55,994 nt of DNA from Bacteroidetes bacterium GWA2_32_17. Its GTDB lineage: Bacteria > Bacteroidota > Bacteroidia > Bacteroidales > GWA2-32-17. The stretch is taken from the NCBI GenBank assembly GCA_001769035.1, contig MENF01000161.1:1-55994 (forward strand), read 5' to 3'. The notes below the pieces were generated by a model that saw only the letters and a program-made list of their open reading frames with translations, did no database searches and was not told where the DNA came from. This document shows positions 1 to 8,779 of this stretch, piece by piece. How positions within the stretch are numbered: position 1 is the first letter of the stretch; each line of letters begins with the position of its first letter. Position numbers and translations under genes: made by a program.

Positions 1-30
1 GTAAATTTATAGGTCTAAAAAATAAAAATT

Positions 31-2571
31 ATGACTAAAAAACTATTATTTATTATAACACTATTCACAATAACAGGACTGTTAGTTTTATGTTTTGTAA
101 AATCTTCTCATAAAGAAAAATATTATAAAGTTCCCGATGAGTGGCTTTATAAACAACGTGCATATCCATATAATAATATTGATTCTAAAGCAATATTTGC
201 TGTTCGAAATCAGGCATTAGCATTTCAAAATAATCAGCAAAAAGACTTGTCAGCTCCATGGACAATGGCAGGTCCTGTAAATATTGGTGGTAGAATTACC
301 GATATAGAAATTTTACTATTAGATACTAATACTTTTTATATTGGAACAGCTTCCGGAGGTATTTTTAAAACTTTAGACCACGGTCAAAACTGGGTGCCAA
401 TATTTGATAACGAAGTTAGTATTTCAATTGGCGATATTGCAATTGACCCGACAAACAGCGATGTTATTTATGCTGGTTCCGGCGAAGCAAACGCATCAAG
501 TAATAACGGAGCTTTTCCCGGAAATGGTATTTATAAATCAACTAATGGCGGCTCAACTTGGACAAATATTGGTTTACCAAATTCAGAAAATATAGGAAGA
601 ATTGTTATTAATCCAACCAACACAAATATTATTTTTACCGCTGCAATGGGGCACCTGTACGGCACTAATCCTGAACGGGGTGTATATCGCTCGATTAATG
701 GTGGTTCAACATGGCAAAAAGTTTTATTTGTAAACGATTCTACAGGATGTATTGACATTGTAATAAACCCGACAAATCCAAACATTGTGTATGCAGCAAT
801 GTGGGAACGTGTAAAATATCCTTTCGGAAGTATGCGTTGTGGTGCCGGCTCTGGAGTTTACAAATCTGTTGATGGAGGAGACACATGGTTTCAGCTAACA
901 AATGGACTGCCGCCAAGTGATATAAACACAGGAAGAATAGGTATTGCTCTTTCAAACACAAACCCAAATATTCTTTATGCTATTTATTCTATTTATACCT
1001 ACGGATATTTTGATGGAGTATATAAAACAACAAACGGTGGAACATCATGGACCAGAACTGACGTTGGTTTAGGAGATATAAATAATGGTTATGGCTGGTA
1101 CTTTGGTAATATTCGAGTTGACCCTAACAATGCAAATATTGTTTATGCTTTGGGAATGGATTTATGGAAATCTACCAATGGCGGAATTAACTGGAATGAT
1201 ATTTCATCATGGGTTCATGTTGACCATCACGCTTTGCTTATCAACCCAAGTAATTCAAATTCTTTAGTTTCCGGAAATGATGGCGGTGTCTATTTTTCGG
1301 GAGATGCAGGAAATAACTGGAACTTTATTGCAACTTTGCCTGTTACACAATTTTATTGCTGTGAAATTGACAATTTAAATCCTTTGTCAATATATGGCGG
1401 TGCGCAAGATAACAGTACAATGCGAACAATGACAGGAAACACAAACGATTGGGAAATAATATATGGCGGTGATGGTTTTTATGTAATTGTTGACCCTACC
1501 GATAATAACAACATATACTGCGAATATCAGTACGGACAATTGTCATATTCCAACGATGGTGGTTACAGTTTTTATGACGGAATGAATGGCATAAATCCCG
1601 GCGACCGTATGAACTGGAACACTCCTTTTGTAATGGACCCAAACGATAACACAGTACTTTATTATGGTTCAAATTTTTTATATAAATCTTCAGATATGGC
1701 ACAGTCGTGGACACCAATAAGTGGTGATTTAACAAGCAACAATGGAGATTATTCTTCTATTACTACTATTGCTGTAGCTCCTTCAAACAGTAATGTAATT
1801 TATGCAGGTACCGATGATGCAAATGCATGGGTTACACAAAATGGTGGCTCAACATGGGCAAATATTTCGGCTGGTTTGCCTAACAGATATATAACACGTG
1901 TTGCAGTTGCTCCCGATAGTGCAGGTGTAATTTATATAACTTTTTCGGGATATAAATACAGCGAATATTTGCCGCATATTTATCGTTCAATAAATTACGG
2001 ACAAACATGGCAGGATATTTCAGGCAACTTGCCCCAGGGTCCTATAAATGACATTATTGTTGACCCATTAAATTCATCTTTTCTATATATTGCTACTGAT
2101 GTTGGAGTTTATGTTACATCTGATTTAGGTGCAAACTGGTTGGCTTTAGGAACAGGTATTCCAATAGTTCCGGTATTTGATTTAACAATTCACAACCCTT
2201 CACGTACATTACTTGCAGCAACTTATGGCCGCTCGATGTATAAATATGATTTAGGTTATTTTGCTTCAATAAATAATAATTCTGCAAACATTGCTTCATT
2301 AAAAGCATACCCTAACCCTTTTACCGAACAAATTGTATTTCAAATTGAAAATCGTACCCAAAACATTACAACTAATTTAGAAAACAAAATGGATTTAGAA
2401 ATTTACGATATATCAGGCAAGTTAATTAAAACAATAAATTCCGAAAAAAATAATAAAATAATTTGGAATGGAAATAACAATGCAGGTGAAAAAGTTAAAG
2501 CAGGCATTTATCTTTGTAAAACACAATTTGATGGAAATAATTATTATTCTAAAATAATTTATTCTAAGTAG
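31..2571 (+). CDS. Secreted BNR/VPS10-type beta-propeller protein with T9SS sorting domain
   Basis: The 846-residue product has an N-terminal hydrophobic segment (about residues 4-23) that looks like a signal peptide. The body holds many repeats of the form GxxxSTNGGxxW, each followed by a D-P-x-N-x-x-x-I-Y-A type strand. This is typical of BNR/sortilin-VPS10 propellers, the fold of exo-sialidases and xyloglucanases; no catalytic set could be assigned. The C-terminus has YPNPF at residues 760-764, followed by a beta-rich stretch ending in KIIYSK, which matches type A T9SS sorting domains. The protein is therefore expected to be secreted and possibly anchored at the surface. Propeller and sorting domain are clear; the substrate is unknown. 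The start at 31 is the first in-frame ATG and precedes the signal peptide directly. Confidence 0.85.
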   Translation: MTKKLLFIITLFTITGLLVLCFVKSSHKEKYYKVPDEWLYKQRAYPYNNIDSKAIFAVRNQALAFQNNQQKDLSAPWTMAGPVNIGGRITDIEILLLDTNTFYIGTASGGIFKTLDHGQNWVPIFDNEVSISIGDIAIDPTNSDVIYAGSGEANASSNNGAFPGNGIYKSTNGGSTWTNIGLPNSENIGRIVINPTNTNIIFTAAMGHLYGTNPERGVYRSINGGSTWQKVLFVNDSTGCIDIVINPTNPNIVYAAMWERVKYPFGSMRCGAGSGVYKSVDGGDTWFQLTNGLPPSDINTGRIGIALSNTNPNILYAIYSIYTYGYFDGVYKTTNGGTSWTRTDVGLGDINNGYGWYFGNIRVDPNNANIVYALGMDLWKSTNGGINWNDISSWVHVDHHALLINPSNSNSLVSGNDGGVYFSGDAGNNWNFIATLPVTQFYCCEIDNLNPLSIYGGAQDNSTMRTMTGNTNDWEIIYGGDGFYVIVDPTDNNNIYCEYQYGQLSYSNDGGYSFYDGMNGINPGDRMNWNTPFVMDPNDNTVLYYGSNFLYKSSDMAQSWTPISGDLTSNNGDYSSITTIAVAPSNSNVIYAGTDDANAWVTQNGGSTWANISAGLPNRYITRVAVAPDSAGVIYITFSGYKYSEYLPHIYRSINYGQTWQDISGNLPQGPINDIIVDPLNSSFLYIATDVGVYVTSDLGANWLALGTGIPIVPVFDLTIHNPSRTLLAATYGRSMYKYDLGYFASINNNSANIASLKAYPNPFTEQIVFQIENRTQNITTNLENKMDLEIYDISGKLIKTINSEKNNKIIWNGNNNAGEKVKAGIYLCKTQFDGNNYYSKIIYSK

Positions 2572-2589
2572 TGTTTATCTATAGAGTCA

Positions 2590-2862
2590 GTGTCTGATTC
2601 ATAATGTTCGAGTTCAAGGCATTCGAAATTTTTAAATATCAGGAGTTTACTGTAGTAAATGACTGATTTTAAAAATGAGAATAACGTAGAAATCGGACAT
2701 TATGGACAGACACTAAGTAGGGTTTGTCCATAAAGTCGAAAGTCTGGAATATAAAGTTCGATGACAAGGCTTGCGAAGTTTTGAAAATCAAGGAGTTTAC
2801 TTATGTAAATGACTGTTTTCAAAACGAGCATAACTCAGTCAGCGGACTTTATAGACAGACTC
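2590..2862. repeat. Two tandem imperfectly palindromic repeat units
   Basis: Two units of about 122-124 bp (2590-2713 and 2741-2862) are direct repeats of each other. Each is also palindromic: unit 1 opens with GTGTCTGATTCATAATGT and closes with ACATTATGGACAGACAC. The core of both is GGAGTTTAC followed by GTAAATGACTG. The linker at about 2720-2740 carries a further partial copy of the end sequence (GTTTGTCCATAAAGTC). No coding capacity is evident. This looks like a REP/MITE-type element. Confidence 0.75.
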
Positions 2863-2980
2863 TAAATAGTGTTTGATTTTTAGCGATTTATTGCCCCAGT
2901 AATAAAAGGGTATAATAGACAAAAAATTGTTTTTATTAGATGTTTTTTTCTTATGGACAAATAATTTATTTTCGTTTATT

Positions 2981-3265
2981 ATGCGAATTAAAAGTTGAAA
3001 TCTATAAGTCCCGATAGAGACGAAATGTTTGTAGCTCCGACCTTTAGGTCGGGGTTACAAATGAACCACAAAGCGTCGCACGATAAAAATCCAATCGAAG
3101 AAAAACAGCTATATGCGACGCAACAAACTTCAATTTTTAATAACCTCACTTCCGTTCCCTCTCCAAATTATTCGATATTCAATCAATACTGTTAATTTGG
3201 TTATGGTTTTTTTTCAACATAACACTTCTAACGGAACGAAAAAAAATTCAACACTTAATTCGCAT
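2981..3265. mobile_element. MITE-like element with 18-bp terminal inverted repeats
   Basis: The left end ATGCGAATTAAAAGTTGA (2981-2998) and the right end TCAACACTTAATTCGCAT (3248-3265) are inverted repeats matching at 16 of 18 positions. TTATT lies immediately outside both ends, consistent with a 5-bp target duplication. Inside are shorter palindromes, including CCGACCTTTAGGTCGG. A 66-codon open frame inside (2995-3195) shows no recognisable protein character. The element fills the gap between the propeller gene and the TonB receptor gene. Confidence 0.65.
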
Positions 3266-3281
3266 TTATTATTATAAAACA

Positions 3282-5648
3282 TTAAAATTGAACCCTGTAT
3301 AAAAACATGGGATAAAATCCTTGCTGAAATGTTGAATATATCTCTTTTGTATTTGCATCATAACCTTGAGTAAAAGTACTCTTATTTACCGTAACATTCT
3401 GCAAATCTATTGCAAATTCCTGACTGATTTTTTTTCCATTAATTTTAAAACCAATTCTTAAATCAAGACGAAAATAATCTTCGTATTTATTTTTATAAGA
3501 TTGAGTGTAATCATATTTCAATTCTTCTGCTGCATTACTTGCTGATATGTCAATTGGAATATATCTTTTTCCACCCGAATAAACTGTTTTTGCATCAAAA
3601 GTCATAAAGCTTTTTTTCCCAATTTTAAATTCATAGCCGGCTAACAAATTAAAAATATAATTACTGTTAAAGGCAGTATTTCTCCAAATATTGTCTTCTC
3701 CTTTATATTTAGAATCAAAAATTGATGAAGTAAACAAAAAGTAATAACCCTTATCGAGATATTTTTCAATTGTAAACTCAACACCGTAGTTTTTACCAAC
3801 TCCTTTATTTTGCAAACTGTCAACAATGGGTATAATAAAATCGGCACCTGCATTAATCATTGAAAACTCTTTTTCGAGATGGCTTATTGGAATATTATAT
3901 AAATTCTGATAATACGTTTCAAATTTAAATTTGAGATTTGTTGAAAGCAAAAAACTGTATCCCAAAACAAAATGATCGGCTTTTGACAACCCAATTTTTT
4001 TATTAGTTTGAATGTACTTGTTGTTAATTGTATCGTTATATTGTAAAAAATAAATTTGATTTGGCTGCATTTGACTATGCATTCCAAAACCAAAACTTAT
4101 TGTTTGAAGTGGTGTGAATTTCCATTCTATGCCAGCACGTGGTTCTATTGAGATTTCATTATTAAGCGATACAGAAAATAAGTTAATGCCCGCATAAGCT
4201 GTTAAATCATCGGTAAATTTATGTTGAAATTGTGTATAAGCACGATAAGTTAAAAAATTGCCGTCAACATTTCGTAAAGTTGAAAATCTGTTATTTTCTT
4301 GTAAGTATATACTATCTAATAAATTCGCAATATTGTAATCTAAATAACATCCTACACCAATATTATTTTTTGAATTAAATTTTGACTTTAAATGTAAAGC
4401 AACGCTAATTTTCTTCTGACTATTGTTACTTCTAAAATATTGTTGAGTATATTCCGGGTTAACTTTAAATAAATCTACTGAAATAATATTTCCAGAAGTT
4501 TGAGCTGATAATACTGTTTTTAAACGAGTTTTAGAATTAAAAAAATACAAATTAGTTAAACCTATAACATTTAACCCAGAAGAAAATTTAGTATGCATTC
4601 CGTGCATATTATATGAATTTGAACTTGTATCGTTTTTATCGCCACCAATATCAATGTGGCTAGCACCATATAAACCAAATAGTGAAAATTTTCCGAATTT
4701 TTTAGTTGGTAAATCAATTTTTAAAGTTATATCTTGGTAGTAAGGAACTGCAGTACCTGTTCCTGTTCCAAAGCCAATAAAATGCATAAATGCCAATGTC
4801 GAATATCTTCCGCTAATTAAATATGATGCTTTGCTGTTTTTTGAAAATGGTCCTTCTGCTCCCAATTCAAAACCATTAAAACCAACCTGACCAATAAATT
4901 CAGTTTTCGAATTGTTTCCAGAACGCATGCGTAAATCGAAAGCTCCAGAAATGCCATTACTGAATTCTGAAGGAAAAGCCCCTGTATAAAAATCAGAATT
5001 AGAAAGCAAATTATTGTTTATCATACTTACCGGACCACCAGTTGTTCCAAGTGAGCCAAAATGATTTGGATTTGGAATTTCAATATCATCTAATTTCCAT
5101 ATTATTCCGATTGGTGAATTACCACGAATTACTATATCGTTTCTGGTATCGTTTTGCATTGCAACTCCAGCATAATTACCAACCATTCTTGCAGGGTCAC
5201 CTATACTTCCGGCAAAACGTTCCGTTTGTTCTATTGCAAAAGATCGAGATGAAATTAATGCCATATCGTTTAAAGCTTTGTCTTTTTGCTTTACAGCTGA
5301 TACTGTAACTTCATTTAAGTTTTCGACTTTTTCTACAAGCTCAATATTTATAACTGATTCCTTACCGGTCTGAACCATAATATTTTTAGCTTCGCTATTA
5401 TTGTATCCAATAAATGTTACAGTTATTCCCTGCCTTCCAATAGGAACATTTTTAATCACATACTCTCCATCTGCATCAGAAATTACACCAATAATTGGGT
5501 TAGAATTTAATAGTATTACAGAAGCTCCCGGAAGAGGTTGGTGAGTTTCTTTGTCTAACACTTTTCCACGAATTGTTTGTTGAAAATTTTGTGCTTTCAA
5601 AATAGTTGTTACAACAATCAAAACTAAAATAACTGTTATTTTTTTCAT
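3282..5648 (-). CDS. TonB-dependent outer-membrane receptor with CarboxypepD-like N-domain
   Basis: The 788-residue product begins with a signal peptide (MKKITVILVLIVVTTILKAQ). A carboxypeptidase-regulatory-like domain follows at about residues 25-110 (GKVLDKETHQPLPGASV), then a plug domain containing NDIVIRGNSP at about 150-170 and a long beta-barrel ending in VQF, a typical outer-membrane C-terminal phenylalanine. It is expected to import a bulky ligand using TonB energy. No SusD partner is adjacent, so a polysaccharide system is not indicated, and the ligand cannot be named. The frame is open for 61 codons further upstream, but that extension lacks signal-peptide logic and runs through an inverted-repeat element, so the start at 5648 is preferred. 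Confidence 0.88.
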   Translation of the reverse strand: MKKITVILVLIVVTTILKAQNFQQTIRGKVLDKETHQPLPGASVILLNSNPIIGVISDADGEYVIKNVPIGRQGITVTFIGYNNSEAKNIMVQTGKESVINIELVEKVENLNEVTVSAVKQKDKALNDMALISSRSFAIEQTERFAGSIGDPARMVGNYAGVAMQNDTRNDIVIRGNSPIGIIWKLDDIEIPNPNHFGSLGTTGGPVSMINNNLLSNSDFYTGAFPSEFSNGISGAFDLRMRSGNNSKTEFIGQVGFNGFELGAEGPFSKNSKASYLISGRYSTLAFMHFIGFGTGTGTAVPYYQDITLKIDLPTKKFGKFSLFGLYGASHIDIGGDKNDTSSNSYNMHGMHTKFSSGLNVIGLTNLYFFNSKTRLKTVLSAQTSGNIISVDLFKVNPEYTQQYFRSNNSQKKISVALHLKSKFNSKNNIGVGCYLDYNIANLLDSIYLQENNRFSTLRNVDGNFLTYRAYTQFQHKFTDDLTAYAGINLFSVSLNNEISIEPRAGIEWKFTPLQTISFGFGMHSQMQPNQIYFLQYNDTINNKYIQTNKKIGLSKADHFVLGYSFLLSTNLKFKFETYYQNLYNIPISHLEKEFSMINAGADFIIPIVDSLQNKGVGKNYGVEFTIEKYLDKGYYFLFTSSIFDSKYKGEDNIWRNTAFNSNYIFNLLAGYEFKIGKKSFMTFDAKTVYSGGKRYIPIDISASNAAEELKYDYTQSYKNKYEDYFRLDLRIGFKINGKKISQEFAIDLQNVTVNKSTFTQGYDANTKEIYSTFQQGFYPMFLYRVQF

Positions 5649-5684
5649 GACTTTGTTTTTTTTAGCAAAGTTCGGTTCAGATTT

Positions 5685-5976
5685 ATAACTGATGTTACGT
5701 AAAAAGTTTCTCACAATGATTATTTCTCGTACTTCCTTCGTCAGCATAAACTCCGTCGCTAAGTATGCCAAGAAAAAATAATTTATTATTTTTTTTAAAA
5801 ACTTTGCGAACTTATATGTAAGTAATTTCAATTAATACACCAATTGCTTTTATATAGCATGACTATAATAAGCACGCAATAAAAAAATCATAAATGATTT
5901 TTTTTTAGCCACTTTTTAACTTTGTGAACTTGGCGGCTTTGCGAGACAAATTTCTTACTTGCGTAACATGAGTTAT
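5685..5976. mobile_element. MITE-like element with 17-bp terminal inverted repeats
   Basis: The ends are ATAACTGATGTTACGTA (5685-5701) and TGCGTAACATGAGTTAT (5960-5976), inverted repeats with two mismatches. The interior includes GCACGCAAT and an AT-only palindrome around 5877-5903, which in reverse orientation match the core of the element at 6976-7230. It lies immediately upstream of the TonB receptor gene. The remaining 5977-6058 shows nothing else recognisable. Confidence 0.6.
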
Positions 5977-6058
5977 AAGAATAAAATCATTTTCCGATAA
6001 AACGAAAAAAATACCAGATGAAATGGAAAAAAATCTCATAAAAGAAAGTCACTTTTAA

Positions 6059-6922
6059 TTAATACTTCTGCGGAACAAATGTTTGTTCCTGCTTCGGTGG
6101 TCTTACATAATGCTCGTCCGATTTTCTCTCTGGAAGTTTAAAGGGTTTTGGCGTTAAATCTTTATATGGTATAAGCGATAACAAATGATTAATGCAATTT
6201 AATCTTGCACGTCGTTTATCATCAGCTTCAACCACATACCATGGCGATTGCTTAATATCGGTATAAGCAAACATATTATCTTTTGCATGTGAATATTCTA
6301 CCCATTTGCTGCGTGATTCAACATCCATCGGACTAATTTTCCATCGTTTTAACGGGTTTTGAATTCTTTCCTGAAACCGTGTTTCTTGCTCTTTATTGCT
6401 GACAGAGAACCAATATTTTATCAAAATAATTCCCGAACGAATTAACATTCTTTCAAACTCGGGACAAGAACGTAAAAACTCTTCATATTCTTCTTTTGTG
6501 CAATATTCCATAACATGCTCTACTCCAGCTCTATTATACCAGCTTCTATCGAATAAAACAATTTCGCCACTAGCTGGAAGATGCGAAGCATATCTTTGAA
6601 AATACCATTGACCTTTTTCCTTTTCAGTAGGAATACCTAATGCCACAATACGGCATACACGTGGATTTAAACATTGAGAAATTGTTTTTATTACTCCGCC
6701 TTTACCGGCAGCATCGCGACCTTCAAATAACACTACTACTTTTAATTTCTTTTGTTTAACCCATTCCTGTAATTTAACAAGTTCAATATCAAGAGTTTCG
6801 AGAATTTCTTCAAAATCTTTTTTCTTGATTTTTTCTTTTGTTTTTACAGTAATATCGCCTTCTTTTGTGCGTTTAACCTGCTTTAGAGGTTTTTCTTTTT
6901 TTGATTTTTTTTGTTTAGCCAT
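6059..6922 (-). CDS. ppk2: Polyphosphate kinase 2 (PPK2-family polyphosphate:nucleotide phosphotransferase)
   Basis: The 287-residue product has the PPK2 P-loop GRDAAGKGG at residues 68-76 and the Walker B/lid motif FDRSWYNR at 124-131, followed by the conserved KYWFSVS and QNPLKRWKISPMD segments. These define the single-domain PPK2 family, which transfers phosphate between polyphosphate and nucleotides; the usual role of short members is making GTP or ATP from NDP. The N-terminus is very lysine-rich (first 35 residues), as is common in the family. The gene stands alone, with a repeat element carrying a promoter-like box directly upstream at 6976-7230. The subclass and preferred nucleotide cannot be fixed from the sequence by eye. 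Confidence 0.93.
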   Translation of the reverse strand: MAKQKKSKKEKPLKQVKRTKEGDITVKTKEKIKKKDFEEILETLDIELVKLQEWVKQKKLKVVVLFEGRDAAGKGGVIKTISQCLNPRVCRIVALGIPTEKEKGQWYFQRYASHLPASGEIVLFDRSWYNRAGVEHVMEYCTKEEYEEFLRSCPEFERMLIRSGIILIKYWFSVSNKEQETRFQERIQNPLKRWKISPMDVESRSKWVEYSHAKDNMFAYTDIKQSPWYVVEADDKRRARLNCINHLLSLIPYKDLTPKPFKLPERKSDEHYVRPPKQEQTFVPQKY

Positions 6923-6975
6923 AGTTGAAAATTTTTTATATAAAGATAAAAATAATTATTTTTAAAAAATATTTT

Positions 6976-7230
6976 GTAACTAATCAGAGTCAAAGTTAAT
7001 GTTTTTTTGTTAAATTCATTTTGTCACGCAAAGACGCAATGCTCGCAAAGTTTTAAGCTCGCAGAGTTAAAAAAATCATTTATGATTTTTTAATTGCGTG
7101 CTTAAATTGTGATTATAACTTAAACCATAAGCTTCTCATAATCATATTTTTGTTACTATATTTCTTTTTCTATTTTCATTGCGTTCTTTGCACCTTTGCG
7201 TGATAATTCTTATGGATACTGGATAGTTAC
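6976..7230. mobile_element. MITE-like element, GTAACTA family, copy 1
   Basis: The ends are GTAACTAATCAGAG (from 6976) and GATACTGGATAGTTAC (to 7230), partial inverted repeats sharing GTAACTA. The 5 bases ATTTT occur directly outside each end (6971-6975 and 7231-7235), consistent with a target duplication. Inside, TCACGCAAAGACGCAATG near the left pairs with CTTTGCGTGATAA near the right, and AAAAAATCATTTATGATTTT forms a central palindrome. Further copies are at 12345-12687 and 22062-22198. Confidence 0.7.
6991..6998 (-). promoter_or_regulatory. Outward-facing -7 box in repeat element, toward ppk2
   Basis: Read on the minus strand this is TAACTTTG, a perfect match to the Bacteroidota -7 consensus TAnnTTTG. 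It sits in the conserved end of the repeat element, 69 bases before the ppk2 start codon. No clear -33 TTTG is seen; a TTTAAC stands about 20 bases upstream. Confidence 0.45.
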
Positions 7231-7235
7231 ATTTT

Positions 7236-7652
7236 TCATTTGGTTAAAGCTTTTATTGCAAGTGTATAAGAATATAATCCAAAGCCACTTATAGAACCCC
7301 AGCATTTGCTCCCTACTATCGAAAAATGACGAAAATCTTCCCGTGCAAAAATATTTGATAAATGAACTTCAATTACTTTACATGGTATTGAAGCAACTGC
7401 ATCGGCAATGGCAACCGAAGTATGAGAATATCCACCGGCATTCAAAATTATTCCATCGCAACTAAATCCTTTTTCGTGCAATTTGTTAATAATTTCTCCT
7501 TCAACATTACTCTGATAATATTCTATTTCAATTTGAGTAAATTGTTTTTTTATATCACTTAAAAATTCTTTAAAAGATTTTTTACCATAAATTTCTGGTT
7601 CGCGTTTACCAAGTAAATTCAAATTTGGACCATTAATAATTACTAACTTCAT
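7236..7652 (-). CDS. aroQ: 3-dehydroquinate dehydratase, type II
   Basis: The 138-residue product catalyses dehydration of 3-dehydroquinate to 3-dehydroshikimate, step three of the shikimate pathway. The N-terminus MKLVIINGPNLNLLGKREP and the later GYSHTSVAI and EVHLSNIFAREDFR segments are signature type II dehydroquinase motifs; the first carries the active-site loop and EVHLSN the shikimate-ring binding residues. Length is typical (about 140-150). An in-frame ATG 16 codons upstream would lengthen the protein before the conserved first strand, so 7652 is chosen. It is divergent from the Xer recombinase gene, with starts only 65 bases apart, so the two promoters must be compact or overlapping. 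Confidence 0.95.
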   Translation of the reverse strand: MKLVIINGPNLNLLGKREPEIYGKKSFKEFLSDIKKQFTQIEIEYYQSNVEGEIINKLHEKGFSCDGIILNAGGYSHTSVAIADAVASIPCKVIEVHLSNIFAREDFRHFSIVGSKCWGSISGFGLYSYTLAIKALTK

Positions 7653-7717
7653 ATTTTCAAATGTTTGTTCAAATTTCGTTAATTTTTCTGAAATTCGCAC
7701 AATATTATAATAAAAAA

Positions 7718-8617
7718 GTGAACTGGTTAATTGCCCAAAAAGAATTTAGAGAATATTTAAAGTTGGAAAAATCACTTTCCGAAAACTCAATTCTTGCTTA
7801 CGAAAGAGATATCCAGCATCTTGTAAATTTTCTTATAGATAATTCATTAAATAAAAACCCTGAAGATATAGACTTAAAATTACTCGAAAAATTTATTAAC
7901 CGGGTAAACGAAATTGGCATTAATCCCCGTTCACAAGCAAGAATGATTTCGGGAATAAGAGCTTTTTATAAATTTTTAATTTTAAGCGAGTTTATTGATG
8001 TTGACCCAACTGCACTTTTGGAAATGCCCCGTTTAGGCCGAAAACTTCCAACAGTTTTAAATATCGAAGAAATTGATGAGCTTATTTCGGCAATTGATTT
8101 AAGCAAAACAGAAGGACACAGAAATAAAGCAATTATTGAAACTCTTTACAGTTGTGGTTTACGTGTTTCGGAACTAATCGAGTTAAAAATTTCAAATTTA
8201 TATTTCGATGAAGAATTTATTAAAGTAATTGGCAAAGGAAATAAGGAAAGATTAGTTCCTATAAGCAAAAAAGCCAGAAACGAAATTAAATTTTATTTCG
8301 AAAAATCAAGAAATCATCAAAAAATTCAGAAAGGATTTGAGAATTATGTTTTCCTAAACAGGCGCGGTAAAAAACTTACAAGAGTAATGATATTTACTAT
8401 TATTAAAGGACTCGCAAAAATTATTGGATTGAAAAAAAATATTAGTCCACACACTTTCCGACACTCATTTGCAACTCATTTAGTAGAAGGCGGTGCCGAT
8501 TTACGTGCAGTTCAGGAAATGCTTGGACATGAATCAATTATTACTACTGAAATTTATACGCATTTAGACCGTGAATATTTAAAAGATACGATTTTAAGGT
8601 TTCATCCACGTAAATAA
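7718..8617 (+). CDS. xerD: Tyrosine site-specific recombinase XerC/XerD type
   Basis: The 299-residue product has an N-terminal SAM-like core-binding domain (about residues 1-90) and a C-terminal catalytic domain with the full set of residues: Arg in SCGLRVSEL, Lys in GKGNKERLVP, HTFRHSFATHL, the second His in LGHESIITTEIYTH and the nucleophilic Tyr in the same segment. It is expected to resolve chromosome dimers at dif. A GTG at 7718 gives the N-terminus VNWLIAQKEF, which fits the family; an ATG at 7661 would add 19 residues and nearly reach the aroQ start. XerC and XerD cannot be separated firmly here. Confidence 0.9.
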   Translation: MNWLIAQKEFREYLKLEKSLSENSILAYERDIQHLVNFLIDNSLNKNPEDIDLKLLEKFINRVNEIGINPRSQARMISGIRAFYKFLILSEFIDVDPTALLEMPRLGRKLPTVLNIEEIDELISAIDLSKTEGHRNKAIIETLYSCGLRVSELIELKISNLYFDEEFIKVIGKGNKERLVPISKKARNEIKFYFEKSRNHQKIQKGFENYVFLNRRGKKLTRVMIFTIIKGLAKIIGLKKNISPHTFRHSFATHLVEGGADLRAVQEMLGHESIITTEIYTHLDREYLKDTILRFHPRK

Positions 8618-8779
8618 CTTACATCGTCATAGATTGCAACGAGGACGTTTTATTAAAAATTATTTATATTGTTATCGTAAATAATTATTTCATAAAAAAA
8701 ATTTCAGATGTATAAATTTTTTTTGCAATTTTGACAGGTTTTAAAAATTCAAAATATCAATACAAACAAATTTTTATTT

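Noticed and set aside
2995-3195. 66-codon open frame inside the 2981-3265 element
   Set aside because: It lies wholly inside the terminal repeats, has no recognisable domain and includes palindromic repeat sequence.
5649-5831. 61-codon N-terminal extension of the TonB receptor
   Set aside because: It runs through an inverted-repeat element and precedes an otherwise perfect signal peptide at 5648.
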